Shown piece by piece: positions 12,818 through 13,808 of a stretch of 13,808 nt of DNA (positions within the stretch are counted from its first letter, which is position 1; every line of letters begins with the position of its first letter). Both the position numbers and the translations under genes were made by a program. A model generated the notes under the pieces. The model was not told where the DNA came from. It saw only the letters and a program-made list of their open reading frames with translations, and searched no databases. This DNA is from Nanobdellota archaeon (GTDB lineage: Archaea > Nanobdellota > Nanobdellia > Pacearchaeales > GW2011-AR1), in NCBI GenBank assembly GCA_018816205.1, contig JAHIWJ010000124.1, positions 1 to 13,808 on the forward strand. The letters are read 5' to 3'.

Positions 12818-13620
12818 GCTGTAAACCCGAGCCCTCCTGGCCAAGCCAAGCTTCTCGATGCGAAAGTGAACTCTTCAGCAGTTTTAACGTTTTTTATACT
12901 ATAAACTGTAGATCCGTCAATCAACTTATTCTTCCTCAACTGCAATTCAGGGTAATACTGCATGTAAATCATAGTCTCAGAATCCCCGTAAGTCGACTCA
13001 AAATCAACAATACTAACCGCTGTCATCAACAATGAATACATCTCGCTCGCCTTCCCAAACTTAAACGTCCTGAACTCCTGTGTTGAATCTCTCTTGAAAG
13101 TAATCGGCGCTGTAACCGTCACTCCAACAACCTTCTGCGTTATCGAAACATCCACATCAACAGTGTTCCCCCCAATAACTTCATACCCCCTCTCCTCGTT
13201 ATACTTCTTCAAATCATTTATACAAGTCCTAGCCTTGCTCTCGAGATACTCAGAAAGTTCTTTTTCAACATGAGAAACCAAAAGCGGCTGCTGTACATAA
13301 CACGGCTGGTAATAATGTGTCGTATAGCACAAATACTTAACTTTCTGTCCCTGATAAAGAATATAACCTTCCGGATCAATATACCCTCCTTGCTTTGAAA
13401 TTATGCTCAACCCCTCGTCCACCGCCGGCGCTATACACGCTTTCATATAATCCCCTGGCTGTGTATCAGTACCCAGAATAGAGCCGATTCGAGGGTAAAG
13501 AAAATAGACTATTATCCCAAAAACAACAATTACAATTGCTAATATAATATAAGCAGTCGTCTGCCCCCTTTTTTCCATCCCTCTTCTATACAAATTTTGT
13601 TTATAATTGTTTTTATTCAT
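12814..13620 (-). CDS. Pilin-like protein with class III-type signal (268 aa)
   Basis: The N-terminus carries MEKRGQTT directly followed by a hydrophobic helix of about 20 residues (AYIILAIVIVVFGIIVYFLY), like archaeal prepilins where a basic stretch and Gly precede Gln at the cleavage site. The usual Glu at +5 is not present (Tyr). The ectodomain has CIAPAVDEGLSIISKQGGYI (about 61-80), a pattern I associate with DPANN anchored proteins, then YYQPCYVQQPLL and a mixed beta domain. I chose the ATG at 13620, which overlaps the upstream stop as TGATG; the ATG at 13578 (MEKRGQ) is an alternative that would place the charged signal at the very N-terminus. The stop overlaps the 633-aa gene start (ATGA). 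It may be a subunit or anchor of a pilus-like assembly. Confidence 0.85.
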   Translation of the reverse strand: MNKNNYKQNLYRRGMEKRGQTTAYIILAIVIVVFGIIVYFLYPRIGSILGTDTQPGDYMKACIAPAVDEGLSIISKQGGYIDPEGYILYQGQKVKYLCYTTHYYQPCYVQQPLLVSHVEKELSEYLESKARTCINDLKKYNEERGYEVIGGNTVDVDVSITQKVVGVTVTAPITFKRDSTQEFRTFKFGKASEMYSLLMTAVSIVDFESTYGDSETMIYMQYYPELQLRKNKLIDGSTVYSIKNVKTAEEFTFASRSLAWPGGLGFTA

Positions 13621-13808
13621 CAAAATTCACCCCCAGAAACGACAATACTGCAGCCGCTTGGTTCATTGTCAAAACCGTCCTTGCATTTAACGTAATAAAT
13701 CGCTTGATAATCCAAGTTAGTTGAATGAATATAATCTCCTCCGTTCATCATTTCACCCTCACCCACATCAAAGTTGCAACTATCATGAGTATAACTGCAA
13801 GTTCCCGG
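13620..13808 (-). CDS. C-terminal 62 aa of a repeat-domain surface protein (runs off right edge)
   Basis: The frame is open from the window edge to the TGA at 13620-13622. It reads PGTCSYTHDSCNF at the edge and ends YYVKCKDGFDNEPSGC-SIVVSGGEF. The pattern C-x-Y-x3-C, then YY-[IV]-K-C-x-D, then C-x-I-[IV]-V near the terminus matches the last repeat of the 763-aa protein (CYYSNTNC, VYYIKCEDMQGN, ECQIIVQ). It is therefore a paralogue at the upstream end of the same operon. Its stop overlaps the start of the pilin-like gene. The full length and N-terminus are outside the window. Confidence 0.85.
   Translation of the reverse strand, partial: PGTCSYTHDSCNFDVGEGEMMNGGDYIHSTNLDYQAIYYVKCKDGFDNEPSGCSIVVSGGEF

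Noticed and set aside
12818..12844. Nine-codon N-terminal extension of the 633-aa protein (MARRARVYS)
   Set aside because: It would overlap the upstream gene by 31 nt and bury the signal peptide; the ATG at 12817 gives an ATGA junction like its neighbours.
1..13808. tRNA, rRNA, CRISPR array or insertion sequence
   Set aside because: I looked for cloverleaf-type GTTC-loop sequences, regularly spaced repeats and transposase motifs and saw none; gaps between genes are too short to hold most of these.

Overview
The window reads as chromosomal DNA of an archaeon, most likely a small-genome DPANN lineage such as Pacearchaeota or Woesearchaeota. This is inferred from four things. TrmY is an archaeal tRNA enzyme. 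Most start codons lie about 25-28 nt downstream of TATA-like boxes, which indicates leaderless transcripts. Lysyl-tRNA synthetase is the class II type. Several secreted, Cys-rich, N-terminally anchored proteins resemble uncharacterised DPANN surface proteins. The lineage is an inference; no rRNA gene is present to confirm it. Genes are tightly packed and no gene-free stretch exceeds about 130 bp.

Left part (1-5100): the N-terminal two thirds of a class II lysyl-tRNA synthetase (minus strand, running off the left edge); a divergent 55-aa, 60% acidic microprotein with a strong Shine-Dalgarno; an acylphosphatase-fold protein lacking both catalytic residues; a two-gene minus-strand operon of an unrecognised 255-aa protein and a highly degenerate polyprenyl-synthetase-like protein; a divergent tandem Lrp/AsnC regulator that may control that operon; and a DUF362 protein.

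Middle part (5146-7988): a Cys-rich N-anchored surface protein, TrmY (m1-pseudouridine-54 tRNA methyltransferase), and, divergent from trmY, two overlapping plus-strand genes for paralogous lipoprotein-like proteins, each with an EF-hand-type calcium loop followed by a probable beta domain. trmY and the first lipoprotein gene appear to share one near-palindromic TATA element placed almost symmetrically between two leaderless start codons.

Right part (7985-13808): a minus-strand operon of at least six genes entering from the right edge. In transcription order it holds the C-terminal end of a repeat-domain surface protein, a pilin-like class III signal protein, a 633-aa secreted protein with about 45 cysteines, an MNT nucleotidyltransferase (mntA) with a HEPN RNase toxin (hepT), and a 763-aa membrane-anchored, Cys-rich repeat protein. 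Five junctions overlap start and stop codons: one TGATG, then four ATGA. The toxin-antitoxin pair sits between two surface-protein genes and is bracketed by a perfect 20-bp direct repeat, each copy containing one ATGA junction. Deleting one repeat unit would join the two surface genes with an intact ATGA coupling. This looks like a scarless insertion and is the most interesting structure in the window.
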